NCBI GenBank assembly: GCA_026193555.1
Contig: JAPHUU010000127.1
Location: forward strand, 1-6,628
Reading direction: 5' to 3'
DNA: 6,628 nt
DNA from: Rhodanobacter sp.
Lineage (GTDB): Bacteria; Pseudomonadota; Gammaproteobacteria; Xanthomonadales; Rhodanobacteraceae
Notes under the pieces: model-generated
Databases searched by the model: none
Seen by the model: only the letters and a program-made list of their open reading frames with translations
What the model was told of the DNA's origin: nothing
Made by a program: the position numbers and the translations under genes
In this document: positions 1 through 6,628 of the stretch, piece by piece
Layout: the number at the start of each line of letters is the position of its first letter
Numbering within the stretch: the stretch's first letter is position 1

Positions 1-125
1 CGCCAGGGCACGCCGCGCCGCATGATCGATCGTGCGGGCCGGATTGGTGCCGTGCCACCCGACACCACCGCAGCGCCCGCTTGGGCCATGCCCTGGATGA
101 GTGGTTTGCCTGCCACCCGTTGTCG
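1..125. other. Upstream segment without an assignable gene
   Basis: This left-edge stretch holds no gene I can name. Two minus-strand frames are open to the window edge. One could start at an ATG at 149-147 or at 89-87. The other is open from a stop at 138-136 and has only a TTG (135-133) as a possible start. Neither has a well-spaced ribosome binding site, and neither partial translation resembles a family I know. A forward frame is also open from position 1 to a TAG at 127-129. In GC-rich DNA short open frames are common, so this may be plain intergenic DNA or the beginning of a divergent gene that is cut off. Confidence 0.3.
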
Positions 126-162
126 ATAGCCCCAATCAATCGAGGCCATCCTTACAATCAAT
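126..162 (+). promoter_or_regulatory. Candidate OxyR operator upstream of ahpC
   Basis: The segment fits the four-element OxyR pattern (ATAG and CTAT elements in a 15-N7-15 layout). ATAG is at 126-129 (4/4), CAAT at 137-140 (3/4 to CTAT), ATCC at 148-151 (2/4 to ATAG) and CAAT at 159-162 (3/4). The inner A at 135, T at 153 and A at 157 also agree; the expected T at 131 is C. The 22-bp period shows as a direct repeat CAATCAAT at 133-140 and 155-162. It lies just upstream of where a -35 element should be, the usual place for activation of ahpC by oxidised OxyR. Motif fit is seen by eye; the identity of the regulator is inferred from known control of ahpCF in many Proteobacteria. Confidence 0.55.
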
Positions 163-173
163 TAGATTGATTG
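155..173. repeat. Perfect 19-bp inverted repeat in the ahpC promoter region
   Basis: CAATCAAT at 155-162 is followed by TAG and then its exact reverse complement ATTGATTG at 166-173. The left arm is also the right-hand end of the candidate OxyR operator, and the same octamer occurs once more at 133-140. The dyad lies in an AT-rich island within GC-rich DNA, where a dimeric regulator could bind or where it overlaps the -35 region. The 3-nt centre makes it a poor RNA hairpin, so a protein-binding site is more likely. Confidence 0.6.
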
Positions 174-191
174 AGAAACTCCCCTTATCCT
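163..191 (+). promoter_or_regulatory. Tentative ahpC core promoter
   Basis: The best -10 candidate is TATCCT at 186-191 (4/6 to TATAAT, with the TA and final T kept). The -35 side is poor: the only fair hexamer, TTGATT at 167-172, is just 13 bp away, and hexamers at the proper distance match weakly. A weak -35 is expected where an activator such as OxyR recruits polymerase. Transcription would start near 198, giving a leader of about 30 nt before the ahpC start codon. Confidence 0.25.
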
Positions 192-227
192 TCACCCCAC
201 CATCCACCCACAAGGAAGCCACCGCAG

Positions 228-791
228 ATGTCCCTGATCAATACCGAAATCAAGCCGTTCACGGCACAGGCCTTCAAGAGCGGCCAATTCATCGAGGTTT
301 CCGACGCCGACCTGAAGGGCAAGTGGTCGGTCGTGTTCTTCTACCCGGCCGACTTCACCTTCGTGTGCCCGACCGAACTGGAAGACCTCGCCGACAACTA
401 TGCCGCATTCCAGCAGCTGGGAGTCGAGATCTACTCCGTTTCCACCGACACCCACTTCGCGCACAAGGCGTGGCACGACACCTCTGACGCGATCCGCAAG
501 ATCGACTACACCATGGTCGGCGATCCGACCGGCCTGATCAGCCGCAACTTCGAGGTGATGATCGAGGAAGCCGGCCTGGCCGACCGTGGCACCTTCGTGA
601 TCGATCCAGCAGGCAAGATCCAGATCGTCGAGATCAACGCCGGCGGTATCGGCCGCGATGCCTCCGAACTGCTGCGCAAGCTCAAGGCTGCCCAGTACGT
701 CGCCGCCCATCCGGGCGAGGTGTGCCCGGCCAAGTGGAAGGAAGGCGAGAAGACGCTGTCGCCGTCACTGGATCTGGTCGGCAAGATCTGA
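228..791 (+). CDS. ahpC: Alkyl hydroperoxide reductase peroxidase subunit AhpC (typical 2-Cys peroxiredoxin)
   Basis: This cytosolic peroxiredoxin of 187 residues reduces H2O2, organic hydroperoxides and probably peroxynitrite, and is re-reduced by AhpF. The peroxidatic cysteine is C47 in [13 protein letters not shown], with T44 and R120 completing the active site. The resolving cysteine is C166 in [10 protein letters not shown] near the C-terminus. Length and the ending SLDLVGKI match enterobacterial AhpC. The ATG at 228 is chosen over an in-frame ATG at 171 because AAGGAAG (212-218) lies 9 nt before it, the family begins MSLINT, and the extra 19 residues would read through the operator region. 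It is followed by ahpF in the same direction. The upstream OxyR-like operator suggests peroxide induction. Nothing is missing or odd. Confidence 0.97.
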   Translation: MSLINTEIKPFTAQAFKSGQFIEVSDADLKGKWSVVFFYPADFTFVCPTELEDLADNYAAFQQLGVEIYSVSTDTHFAHKAWHDTSDAIRKIDYTMVGDPTGLISRNFEVMIEEAGLADRGTFVIDPAGKIQIVEINAGGIGRDASELLRKLKAAQYVAAHPGEVCPAKWKEGEKTLSPSLDLVGKI

Positions 792-796
792 CACCC

Positions 797-843
797 GCGG
801 GTCGCCTTGCGACCCGCCCCGCAGCCGGAGTTCCTCCGGCTGC
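797..843 (+). terminator. Tandem GC-rich stem-loops after ahpC, possible attenuator or mRNA 3'-end stabiliser
   Basis: Two perfect hairpins sit back to back just after the ahpC stop. The first pairs 797-804 with 810-817 (GCGGGTCG/CGACCCGC), with one more C-G pair closing a 3-nt loop. The second pairs 821-830 with 834-843 (GCAGCCGGAG/CTCCGGCTGC) around a TTC loop. Neither is followed by a T-tract, so neither is a classical intrinsic terminator. They could cause partial termination or protect the ahpC message from 3' exonucleases, giving more AhpC than AhpF. The structure is seen; the role is inferred. Confidence 0.5.
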
Positions 844-869
844 ACCTCGGCAGCAAAGAAGTCAAGCGA

Positions 870-889
870 CGCCCGGTTTTGCCCGGGTG
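870..889 (+). other. Third stem-loop in the ahpC-ahpF spacer
   Basis: Positions 870-876 pair with 883-889 (7 bp including one G-T pair) around the loop TTTTGC. It lies about 30 nt upstream of the ahpF ribosome binding site and leaves that site unpaired. It is weaker than the two hairpins before it and may be only part of a structured spacer. Confidence 0.35.
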
Positions 890-932
890 CTCGTCTCGTT
901 CGCCCTGGAAAAACCCGTCAACGGAGTTCGCC

Positions 933-2525
933 ATGCTCGATGTCAGCCTCAGGGACCAGTTGCAGACCTATCTGGAAAAGATGACGCAGCCGATCGAGAT
1001 CGTCGCCTCGTTGGACGACGGCGCGAAGTCGATCGAACTGCACGAACTGCTGGAGGAAATCGCCTCCCTTTCCGGACAGATCACCCTGCTTCGCCGCGAC
1101 GACGACCAGCGCAAGCCCTCGTTCGCGATCAACCGCACCGGCAGCGATATCGGCGTGCGCTTCGCCGGCATCCCGATGGGGCATGAGTTCACCTCGCTGG
1201 TACTCGCCCTGCTGCAGGTCGGCGGTCATCCGTCCCGGACCGCGCAGGACGTGATCGAGCAGGTCAGAAATCTCGATGGCGACTACCGCTTCGAGACCTA
1301 TTTTTCGCTGTCGTGCCAGAACTGCCCGGACGTGGTCCAGGCGCTGAACCTGATGAGCGTGTTGAATCCGAAAATCCGGCATGTGGCGATCGACGGCGCG
1401 CTGTTCCAGGACGAAGTCGAAGCGCGTCAGATCATGTCGGTGCCTGCCGTGTATCTCAACGGCGAGCTGTTTGGCCAGGGCCGCATGAGCCTGGAGCAGA
1501 TTCTGGCGAAGGTCGACACCGGGGCCAGCCAGCGCGAGGCCGACAAGCTCGGGGCCAGGAAAACCTTCGACGTGCTCATCGTGGGTGGCGGCCCGGCCGG
1601 TGCGGCCGCAGCGATCTATGCGGCACGCAAGGGCATCCGTACCGGCGTCGTGGCCGAACGCTTTGGTGGCCAGGTGCTGGACACCATGGGCATCGAGAAC
1701 CTCATTTCGGTCGCCCACACCGAAGGCCCCAGGCTCAGCGCCGCGCTGGAGCAGAACGTGCGCGAGCACGACGTGGACGTGATGGACCTGCAGCGCGCCG
1801 AGCAGCTGATCCCCACCACGGACGCCAACGGCGGACTGGTGGAAATCCAGCTGGCCAGTGGCGCCACGCTGAAGTCGAAGACGGTGATCCTCTCCACCGG
1901 CGCGCGCTGGCGACAGATGAACGTGCCGGGCGAGAACGAGTACCGCAACAAGGGCGTCGCTTATTGCCCCCATTGCGATGGCCCGCTGTTCAAGGGCAAG
2001 CGCGTGGCGGTGATCGGCGGCGGCAATTCGGGCGTCGAGGCAGCGATCGATCTGGCCGGCATCGTCAGCCACGTCACCTTGATCGAGTTCGACAGCCAGT
2101 TGCGCGCGGACGAGATTCTGCAGCGCAAGCTGCGCAGCCTTCCCAATGTCGACACCCTGCTGAGCACGCAGATCACCGAAGTGCGCGGCGACGGCCGGAA
2201 GGTGACCGGCCTGCGCTGCAAGGATCGCGTCAGCGGCGAGTCGCAGGCGCTCGCACTGGATGGCATCTTCGTGCAGATCGGGCTGTTGCCGAATACGGAG
2301 TGGCTCAAGGGCACGCTGGAGCTGTCGCCGCGCGGCGAGATCGTGATCGACGAGCGCGGGCAGACCTCACTGCCCGGCGTGTTCGCGGCAGGTGATGCCA
2401 CCACGGTGCCCTACAAGCAGATCGTGATCGCGATGGGTGCGGGCTCGACCGCCGCGCTGAGCGCCTTCGATCACCTGATGCGCATGCCCGCAGCCGCCAC
2501 CGAAAAGATCGCCGAGGCCGCCTGA
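933..2525 (+). CDS. ahpF: Alkyl hydroperoxide reductase subunit F (NADH:peroxiredoxin disulfide reductase)
   Basis: This 530-residue cytosolic FAD flavoprotein passes electrons from NADH to AhpC. Residues 1 to about 195 form the tandem thioredoxin-fold N-terminal domain with the redox pair C128/C131 (SCQNC). A thioredoxin-reductase-like part follows: FAD-binding GGGPAG at about 218-223, the catalytic pair C345/C348 in YCPHCDG, the NADH-binding GGGNSG at about 362-367, and the second FAD motif AAGDATT around G487/D488. The cysteine spacing is almost the same as in E. coli AhpF (521 residues), with a slightly longer alanine-rich C-terminus here. The ATG at 933 is preferred because ACGGAG (921-926) precedes it by 6 nt and the family starts there; an in-frame ATG at 807 would translate the hairpin spacer. 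It follows ahpC by 141 bp, and a terminator follows it. Confidence 0.97.
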   Translation: MLDVSLRDQLQTYLEKMTQPIEIVASLDDGAKSIELHELLEEIASLSGQITLLRRDDDQRKPSFAINRTGSDIGVRFAGIPMGHEFTSLVLALLQVGGHPSRTAQDVIEQVRNLDGDYRFETYFSLSCQNCPDVVQALNLMSVLNPKIRHVAIDGALFQDEVEARQIMSVPAVYLNGELFGQGRMSLEQILAKVDTGASQREADKLGARKTFDVLIVGGGPAGAAAAIYAARKGIRTGVVAERFGGQVLDTMGIENLISVAHTEGPRLSAALEQNVREHDVDVMDLQRAEQLIPTTDANGGLVEIQLASGATLKSKTVILSTGARWRQMNVPGENEYRNKGVAYCPHCDGPLFKGKRVAVIGGGNSGVEAAIDLAGIVSHVTLIEFDSQLRADEILQRKLRSLPNVDTLLSTQITEVRGDGRKVTGLRCKDRVSGESQALALDGIFVQIGLLPNTEWLKGTLELSPRGEIVIDERGQTSLPGVFAAGDATTVPYKQIVIAMGAGSTAALSAFDHLMRMPAAATEKIAEAA

Positions 2526-2559
2526 TCGGCGCGACCATCACCGGCAGCGATGAAACCCG

Positions 2560-2586
2560 AAACGGGACGCATGCCGTCCCGTTTTT
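2560..2586. terminator. Rho-independent terminator between ahpF and prpE, probably bidirectional
   Basis: The arms AACGGGACG (2561-2569) and CGTCCCGTT (2575-2583) pair perfectly around a 5-nt loop, and A2560 with T2584 extends the stem to 10 bp. Five T residues (2582-2586) follow on the + strand, so it ends the ahpF transcript. On the minus strand the hairpin is followed by TTTCGGGTTT, so it can also end prpE transcription, as expected between convergent genes. Confidence 0.88.
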
Positions 2587-2607
2587 CCTGCGCGGGTTGT
2601 CGACGCG

Positions 2608-4503
2608 TCAGCTCCCGAGGTCGGGTCCGCGCAGCAGCGCCTTGCGCACCTCGTCCAGCGCGCCGGGGTCGTCCAGCGTGGACAGATCGCCGGGGTCGGC
2701 ATTCTGCACCAGCGCCTGCAGCGAGCGGCGCAGCAGCTTGCCCGAGCGGGTCTTGGGCAGCGCATTGACCAGGTAGACGCGTGCCGGTCGCGCCACCGCA
2801 CCGAGCTGGTCGGTGACGCATTGCTGCAAGGCCTTCGCCACCTCGACCGGTGACCCGCTCACGCCCGGCCTGAGGGTGGCGAACACCACCGGCACCTGAC
2901 CCTTGAGATCGTCCTTCATGCCGATCACCGCCGCCTCGGCCACCCCGGCGTGGGTGGCGACCGACTCCTCGATCTCGCGTGTACCCAGCCGGTGCCCGGC
3001 CACGTTGATCACGTCGTCGGTGCGACCAAGGATGTTGGTGTAGCCGTTCGCGTCGCGGATCGCCCAGTCCAGCGAGCTGTACAGCAGCTCCTTGAAATGG
3101 CTGAAGTAGCTGTTGATGTAGCGGTCATCGTCGCGCCACACCGTGGTCAGGCAGCCCGGCGGCAGCGGCGGCTCGAACACCAGCACGCCCTTCTCGCCGG
3201 CCGCCGCCTCTTCGCCGGTGACCTCGTTGATCACCTTCATCTTGTAGCCCGGCGCCGGCAGCCCCGGCGAACCGAACTTCACCGGCTTCAGCTCCAGCCC
3301 GGGCATCAGCGTGATCGCCGGCCAGCCAGTCTCGGTCTGCCAGTAGTTGTCGATCACCGGCACGCCCAGCCCGTCGGTGATCCAGTGCGCGGTCGGCTCA
3401 TCCAGCGGTTCGCCAGCCAGGAACAACCACTTCAGCTGCGACAGGTCGTACTTCTTCAGCCAGCTGGCATCCTGCTTCTTCAGCACGCGCAGCGCGGTCG
3501 GCGAGGAGAACATCGTGCGCACGCCGTACTTCTCGCACAGCTGCCACCAGATTCCGGGGTCAGGGCGCGTGGGTAGCCCCTCGTACAGCAGCGAGGTGGC
3601 GCCGCCGATCAGCGGTCCGTAGACGTTGTAGGAATGCCCCACCGCCCAGCCCACATCGGAAGTCGAAAACATCACCTGCCCCGGCGCGATATCGAAGATG
3701 GTGCGTATCGACAATGCCATCGCCACTGCATAACCGCCGACATCACGCTGGATGCCCTTGGGCTTGCCGGTGGTGCCGGAGGTGTAAAGCAGGTAGCTGG
3801 GCTCGTTGGATTCGAGCCACACCACCGGCACTTCGGCATTCATGTGTTCGGCGCGCAGGCGCGCGTAATCGACGTCGCGCCCGTCCACGCGGCTCATCTG
3901 CGGATCGAGCCCGCGGCTGACGATCAGCACGTGTGGCGGCGGCGATATCGATTCGGCCAGCGCCGCATCGACAAGCGGCTTGTACGGAATCACCTTGCCC
4001 CCGCGCATGCCCGCGTCGGCGCAGATCAACAGCCTGGGTTCGGCATCATCGATGCGCAGTGCCAGGTTGTGCGCGGCAAAGCCGCCGAACACCACCGAGT
4101 GGATCGCGCCGATGCGGGCGCAGGCCAGCATGGCGTACACCGCCTCGGCCATGTTGGGCATGTAGATCACCACGCGGTCGCCCCGGCCCACCTCCAGCGA
4201 CTGCAGGATGGCGGCAAACCGGTTCACCTCCCGATACAGCACGCGATAGGTGATTTCCCGGGTGACGTCGGTCTCGGTCGAGATCGCCACCAACGCCAGC
4301 TGCTCGCCGCGCTCGGCCAGATGACGATCGACCGCGTTATAGCAGAGGTTGGTGGTGCCACCGACGAACCACTGGCGGAACGGCGGATTCGACTGCTCGA
4401 GGATCTGCCGCGGCGGGACATCCCAGTGGATCAACCGCGCCTGCTCGGCCCAGAACTGCTCCGGCTCCTCGATCGATTGTCGGTAGAACGCGTCGTAATC
4501 CAC
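2608..4503 (-). CDS. prpE: Propionate--CoA ligase (propionyl-CoA synthetase) PrpE
   Basis: This 631-residue cytosolic AMP-forming acyl-CoA synthetase makes propionyl-CoA from propionate, ATP and CoA, the entry step to the methylcitrate cycle; related enzymes also use acetate. In order: the N-terminal ACS region with HSNPPF-like SNPPF (38-42), the ATP/AMP loop YTSGTTGKPKG (240-250), NYWQTETG (386-393), the hinge GRTDDVINVAGHRLG (493-507) and the C-terminal PKTRSGK with catalytic K589. This lysine is the one inactivated by acetylation in enterobacterial PrpE/Acs. The whole length aligns with my memory of E. coli PrpE better than with Acs. The start is GTG at 4503, with GAGGG (4511-4515) 7 nt upstream; it gives MDYDAFYRQS, matching the family N-terminus. 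An in-frame ATG at 4578 would add 25 unconserved residues. No prpB, prpC or prpD lies beside it. Confidence 0.93.
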   Translation of the reverse strand: MDYDAFYRQSIEEPEQFWAEQARLIHWDVPPRQILEQSNPPFRQWFVGGTTNLCYNAVDRHLAERGEQLALVAISTETDVTREITYRVLYREVNRFAAILQSLEVGRGDRVVIYMPNMAEAVYAMLACARIGAIHSVVFGGFAAHNLALRIDDAEPRLLICADAGMRGGKVIPYKPLVDAALAESISPPPHVLIVSRGLDPQMSRVDGRDVDYARLRAEHMNAEVPVVWLESNEPSYLLYTSGTTGKPKGIQRDVGGYAVAMALSIRTIFDIAPGQVMFSTSDVGWAVGHSYNVYGPLIGGATSLLYEGLPTRPDPGIWWQLCEKYGVRTMFSSPTALRVLKKQDASWLKKYDLSQLKWLFLAGEPLDEPTAHWITDGLGVPVIDNYWQTETGWPAITLMPGLELKPVKFGSPGLPAPGYKMKVINEVTGEEAAAGEKGVLVFEPPLPPGCLTTVWRDDDRYINSYFSHFKELLYSSLDWAIRDANGYTNILGRTDDVINVAGHRLGTREIEESVATHAGVAEAAVIGMKDDLKGQVPVVFATLRPGVSGSPVEVAKALQQCVTDQLGAVARPARVYLVNALPKTRSGKLLRRSLQALVQNADPGDLSTLDDPGALDEVRKALLRGPDLGS

Positions 4504-4590
4504 GGTAGCGCCCTCGTGTCGGGAAAGCCCCAGCGTAGTCCAGTTGTGGCAACCCCGCGTACTCGACCTTTGTTGCATGGCTCCAACGAA
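4504..4590 (-). other. prpE leader region
   Basis: This stretch lies between the mdh terminator and the prpE start and must carry any separate prpE promoter. Apart from the GAGGG ribosome binding site at 4511-4515 I see no well-spaced -35/-10 pair, no -24/-12 sigma-54 pattern and no clear operator palindrome. Confidence 0.35.
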
Positions 4591-4616
4591 AACGGGCCGG
4601 CATGAGCCGGCCCGTT
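4591..4616 (-). terminator. Rho-independent terminator of the aminotransferase-mdh transcript
   Basis: The arms at 4591-4601 (AACGGGCCGGC) and 4606-4616 are exact reverse complements (11 bp) around a 4-nt loop. Read on the minus strand the stem ends in a short T-run (CGTTTTCG), as an intrinsic terminator should. It lies about 40 nt past the mdh stop and upstream of prpE, so it limits read-through into prpE. Confidence 0.82.
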
Positions 4617-4622
4617 CTGGTA

Positions 4623-4647
4623 CTCGCCCTGCGCGGCGCAGGGCGAG
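4623..4647 (-). other. Stem-loop just after the mdh stop codon
   Basis: CTCGCCCTGC at 4623-4632 pairs with GCAGGGCGAG at 4638-4647 (10 bp, plus a G-C pair closing a 3-nt loop). It starts 6 nt after the mdh stop on the minus strand and has no T-tract. With the terminator hairpin behind it, it forms a tandem 3' end that may stabilise the mdh message. Confidence 0.5.
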
Positions 4648-4653
4648 CCGAAC

Positions 4654-5640
4654 TTACTTGCTGGCGAACAGGTGCTCGACTCCGGCACGTTCTTCGCGCA
4701 GTTCCTTCTCGGTGGCATCCATCCGGGCGCGCGAGAACTCGTTGATCGCCAGGCCCTGCACGATCGCGTACTTGCCGTCCTTCACGGTCACCGGATAGCC
4801 GTAGATCACGCCCGGCGCGATGCCGTAGGAACCGTCCGACGGGATACCCATCGAGACCCAGTCACCCTCGGCGGTGCCCAGCGCCCACGAGCGCATGTGA
4901 TCGATCGCGGCCGACGCGGCCGAGGCCGCCGACGAGGCGCCGCGCGCCTTGATGATCGCCGCGCCGCGCTGCTGTACGGTCGGGATGAAGTCGGCCTCGT
5001 ACCAAGCCTGGTCGACCAGCGACATCGCCGCCTTGCCATTGACCGTGGTGTGGTGGATGTCCGGGTACTGGGTGGAACTGTGGTTGCCCCAGATCGTCAT
5101 CCTCTTGATGTCGGTGTTGTGCGTGCCGGTCTTCTCGGCCAGCTGGCTCAGCGCGCGGTTGTGGTCCAGCCGCACCATCGCGGTGAAGCACTTCGGATCC
5201 AGATCCGGCGCGTTCTGCTGGGCGATCAGCGAGTTGGTATTGGCCGGGTTGCCGACCACCAGCACGCGCACGTCGCGCTTGGCGTGATCGTTCAATGCCT
5301 TGCCCTGCGGGCCGAAGATCGCACCGTTCGCTTCCAGCAGATCCTTGCGCTCCATGCCCGGACCGCGCGGACGCGCACCGACCAGCAGCGCGTAGTCGAC
5401 GTCCTTGAATGCCACGTTGAGGTCGTCGGTGGCAACCACGCCGGCCAGGGTCGGGAAGGCGCAGTCGTTGAGTTCCATCACCACGCCCTGCAGCGCGGGC
5501 AGCGCCGGGGTGATCTCCAGCAGGTGCAGGATTACCGGCTGGTCCTTGCCCAGCATGTCGCCGGCGGCAATGCGGAACAGCAGCGCATAGCCGATCTGGC
5601 CAGCGGCACCGGTAACAGCAACTCGAACGGGGGCTTTCAT
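4654..5640 (-). CDS. mdh: Malate dehydrogenase (NAD-dependent)
   Basis: This 328-residue cytosolic enzyme interconverts malate and oxaloacetate in the TCA cycle. The Rossmann motif is TGAAGQIG (10-17), and the acidic E42 at the end of the second strand (HLLEI) favours NAD over NADP. The mobile substrate loop [13 protein letters not shown] (88-100) carries R92 and R98. The catalytic pair is D159 (RLDHNRA, with R162) and H187 (WGNHSSTQ). Length and the motifs GNPANTNS and GNHSST mark the cytosolic-like MDH type found in Xanthomonadales, many other bacteria and eukaryotic cytosol, rather than the 312-residue E. coli type. The ATG at 5640 is chosen because AAGGAG (5649-5654) lies 8 nt upstream; an in-frame ATG at 5697 adds 19 residues unlike the family. 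It follows the aminotransferase by 68 bp and is probably co-transcribed with it. Confidence 0.96.
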   Translation of the reverse strand: MKAPVRVAVTGAAGQIGYALLFRIAAGDMLGKDQPVILHLLEITPALPALQGVVMELNDCAFPTLAGVVATDDLNVAFKDVDYALLVGARPRGPGMERKDLLEANGAIFGPQGKALNDHAKRDVRVLVVGNPANTNSLIAQQNAPDLDPKCFTAMVRLDHNRALSQLAEKTGTHNTDIKRMTIWGNHSSTQYPDIHHTTVNGKAAMSLVDQAWYEADFIPTVQQRGAAIIKARGASSAASAASAAIDHMRSWALGTAEGDWVSMGIPSDGSYGIAPGVIYGYPVTVKDGKYAIVQGLAINEFSRARMDATEKELREERAGVEHLFASK

Positions 5641-5675
5641 CGTGGCAACTCCTTGGGGAAACATGAAATCAGGTT

Positions 5676-5693
5676 CCGCATCCGGCGATGCGG
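5676..5693 (-). other. Small stem-loop between the aminotransferase and mdh
   Basis: CCGCATC (5676-5682) pairs with GATGCGG (5687-5693) around a 4-nt loop. It lies within the 68-bp gap, about 20 nt upstream of the mdh ribosome binding site. It lacks a proper T-tract, so it is unlikely to stop transcription fully; mild attenuation or a processing site are possible. Confidence 0.35.
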
Positions 5694-5708
5694 GCAACGG
5701 GCGGTCGA

Positions 5709-6628
5709 TCAGCTCAGCTCAGCGAAGAACTCGGCGATGCGCGCAAGTCCCGGCGCCAGCTGCGCGGTCGGGCAGGTGTAGGAAAGGCGCATCGCGCGCG
5801 GCTCGCCGAAGGCCGAGCCCGGCACGCAGGCGACACCCTTGGCCTCCAGCAGCGCGGCACAGAAATCCACATCGTTGGCGATCGCCACGCCGTGATGGTG
5901 CTTGCCGAACGCCACGGAAATATCCGGAAACGCATAGAACGCGCCCTGCGGTCGCGGGCAGATCACGCCGGGGATCGCACGCAGCGCGGCCACCACGGTG
6001 TCGCGCTTGCCGGCAAACTCGGCACATTTCGCCTGCGGCACGTCCTGCGGGCCGATCAGCGCCGCCACCGCGGCGGCGCTGATTACTTCCGGCAGGCTGG
6101 TGATGTGGTTGGAATTGAGCGTGGTCACCGCCTTCGCCACGATTTCGGGGCCGGCGATGAAACCGACCCGCCAGCCCGGCATGCCGTAGGTCTTGGACAG
6201 CGAGTCGACGAAGATCGTCCGCTCGCGCAACTCGGGCCTGGCGAACACGAAGTTGTGGTAGCCGATGCCGTCGAACACCATCGAGTTGTAGATGTCGTCG
6301 GTGATGATCCAGGTGTCCGGATACTTCCCCAGAACCTCGGCCAGCGCAGCGATTTCCTCGCGCGTGTAGACCATGCCGGTGGGATTGGACGGGTTGTTGA
6401 ACAGGAACACCTTCGGCTTGCGTGCCAGCGCCTCATCGAGCTGGGTCGGCGTCAGCTTGTAGTTCTGTTCCGCACCACAATGCATCACGTTGATCTTCGC
6501 GCCGACGATGTCAGCGATGTCGCGGTAGGTGGTCCAGAACGGCGCCGGAAAGCAGATCTCGTCACCTTCGTTCAGCAGCGCCTCGGCCAGGTTGTAAAGC
6601 ACCTGCTTGGCGCCGATGCCGATCGACA
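5709..6628 (-). CDS. Class I PLP-dependent aminotransferase, aspartate aminotransferase type (5' end beyond the window)
   Basis: About 305 C-terminal residues are present; the reading frame stays open to the right edge, and roughly 95 N-terminal residues of a ~400-residue protein are missing. Fold-type I aminotransferase marks run in order: GAKQVLYNL near the edge, [16 protein letters not shown], the PLP-contacting TDDIYN (aspartate and tyrosine), [14 protein letters not shown] with the Schiff-base lysine (codon 6192-6194), GAFYAFPD, and AMRLSY with the carboxylate-binding arginine. The PAPFW..Y and DDIY patterns fit the I-beta aspartate aminotransferase group, some of which also act on prephenate. 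The likely reaction is aspartate + 2-oxoglutarate to oxaloacetate + glutamate, but substrate cannot be fixed from this part. A GTG at 6602 is not the true start because conserved sequence continues upstream of it. mdh follows by 68 bp. Confidence 0.9.
   Translation of the reverse strand, partial: SIGIGAKQVLYNLAEALLNEGDEICFPAPFWTTYRDIADIVGAKINVMHCGAEQNYKLTPTQLDEALARKPKVFLFNNPSNPTGMVYTREEIAALAEVLGKYPDTWIITDDIYNSMVFDGIGYHNFVFARPELRERTIFVDSLSKTYGMPGWRVGFIAGPEIVAKAVTTLNSNHITSLPEVISAAAVAALIGPQDVPQAKCAEFAGKRDTVVAALRAIPGVICPRPQGAFYAFPDISVAFGKHHHGVAIANDVDFCAALLEAKGVACVPGSAFGEPRAMRLSYTCPTAQLAPGLARIAEFFAELS

Noticed and set aside
1197..1212. 16-nt exact match of positions 1197-1212 (in ahpF) to 4617-4632 (after mdh)
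   Set aside because: It is a single short match in GC-rich sequence, one copy inside coding DNA and one in a hairpin; chance is the simplest explanation and no element boundaries are visible.
918..2072. 384-codon open frame on the minus strand across ahpF
   Set aside because: It is antisense to a clear ahpF frame, has a composition rich in His, Arg, Ala and Gln typical of shadow frames in GC-rich DNA, and no ribosome binding site or recognisable motif.
1313..2395. 360-codon plus-strand frame inside ahpF
   Set aside because: It is a frame-shifted reading of ahpF with an Arg/Gly/Ala-rich translation and no family resemblance.
3634..4605. 323-codon plus-strand frame opposite prpE
   Set aside because: It is antisense to conserved prpE motifs, with low-complexity His/Arg/Ala composition and no start signal.
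4672..5781. 369-codon plus-strand frame opposite mdh
   Set aside because: It is the antisense shadow of mdh and the end of the aminotransferase; the translation is Arg/His-rich and shows no domain.
1..6628. Search for mobile elements, CRISPR arrays, tRNA/rRNA genes, toxin-antitoxin or defence genes
   Set aside because: None was seen; the window is densely filled with conserved housekeeping and stress genes of even composition.

Overview
The window is GC-rich chromosomal DNA of a Gram-negative bacterium. Very high similarity of the proteins to Enterobacteria-type AhpC/AhpF and PrpE, together with a 328-residue 'cytosolic-type' malate dehydrogenase, points to a gammaproteobacterium. Gene style and GC-rich hairpins suggest the Xanthomonadales/Lysobacterales (Rhodanobacter/Dyella/Xanthomonas relatives). 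That placement is an inference from memory of family sequences; no search was run.

Layout: positions 1-227 are upstream DNA with an apparent OxyR-type operator and a perfect 19-bp palindrome in front of ahpC. On the + strand follow ahpC (228-791), a 141-bp spacer rich in stem-loops, and ahpF (933-2525). A strong, probably bidirectional terminator (about 2560-2586) separates them from three convergent genes on the - strand. In transcription order these are a class I aspartate-type aminotransferase that runs off the right edge (5709-6628), mdh (4654-5640) and prpE (2608-4503). The aminotransferase and mdh are 68 bp apart and look co-transcribed. Two hairpins, one with a T-tract, end the mdh transcript, so prpE is probably transcribed mainly from its own promoter.

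Function: AhpC and AhpF form the two-component NADH-dependent peroxidase that removes H2O2 and organic hydroperoxides. The minus-strand genes are central carbon enzymes. The aminotransferase (aspartate/oxaloacetate) and malate dehydrogenase (oxaloacetate/malate) share oxaloacetate, and PrpE activates propionate to propionyl-CoA, which the methylcitrate cycle would condense with oxaloacetate.

All genes look intact apart from the edge-truncated aminotransferase. No mobile element, tRNA, rRNA, CRISPR array or phage gene was seen. I found no convincing new biological system. The parts most worth a second look are regulatory: the operator/palindrome before ahpC and the structured ahpC-ahpF spacer.
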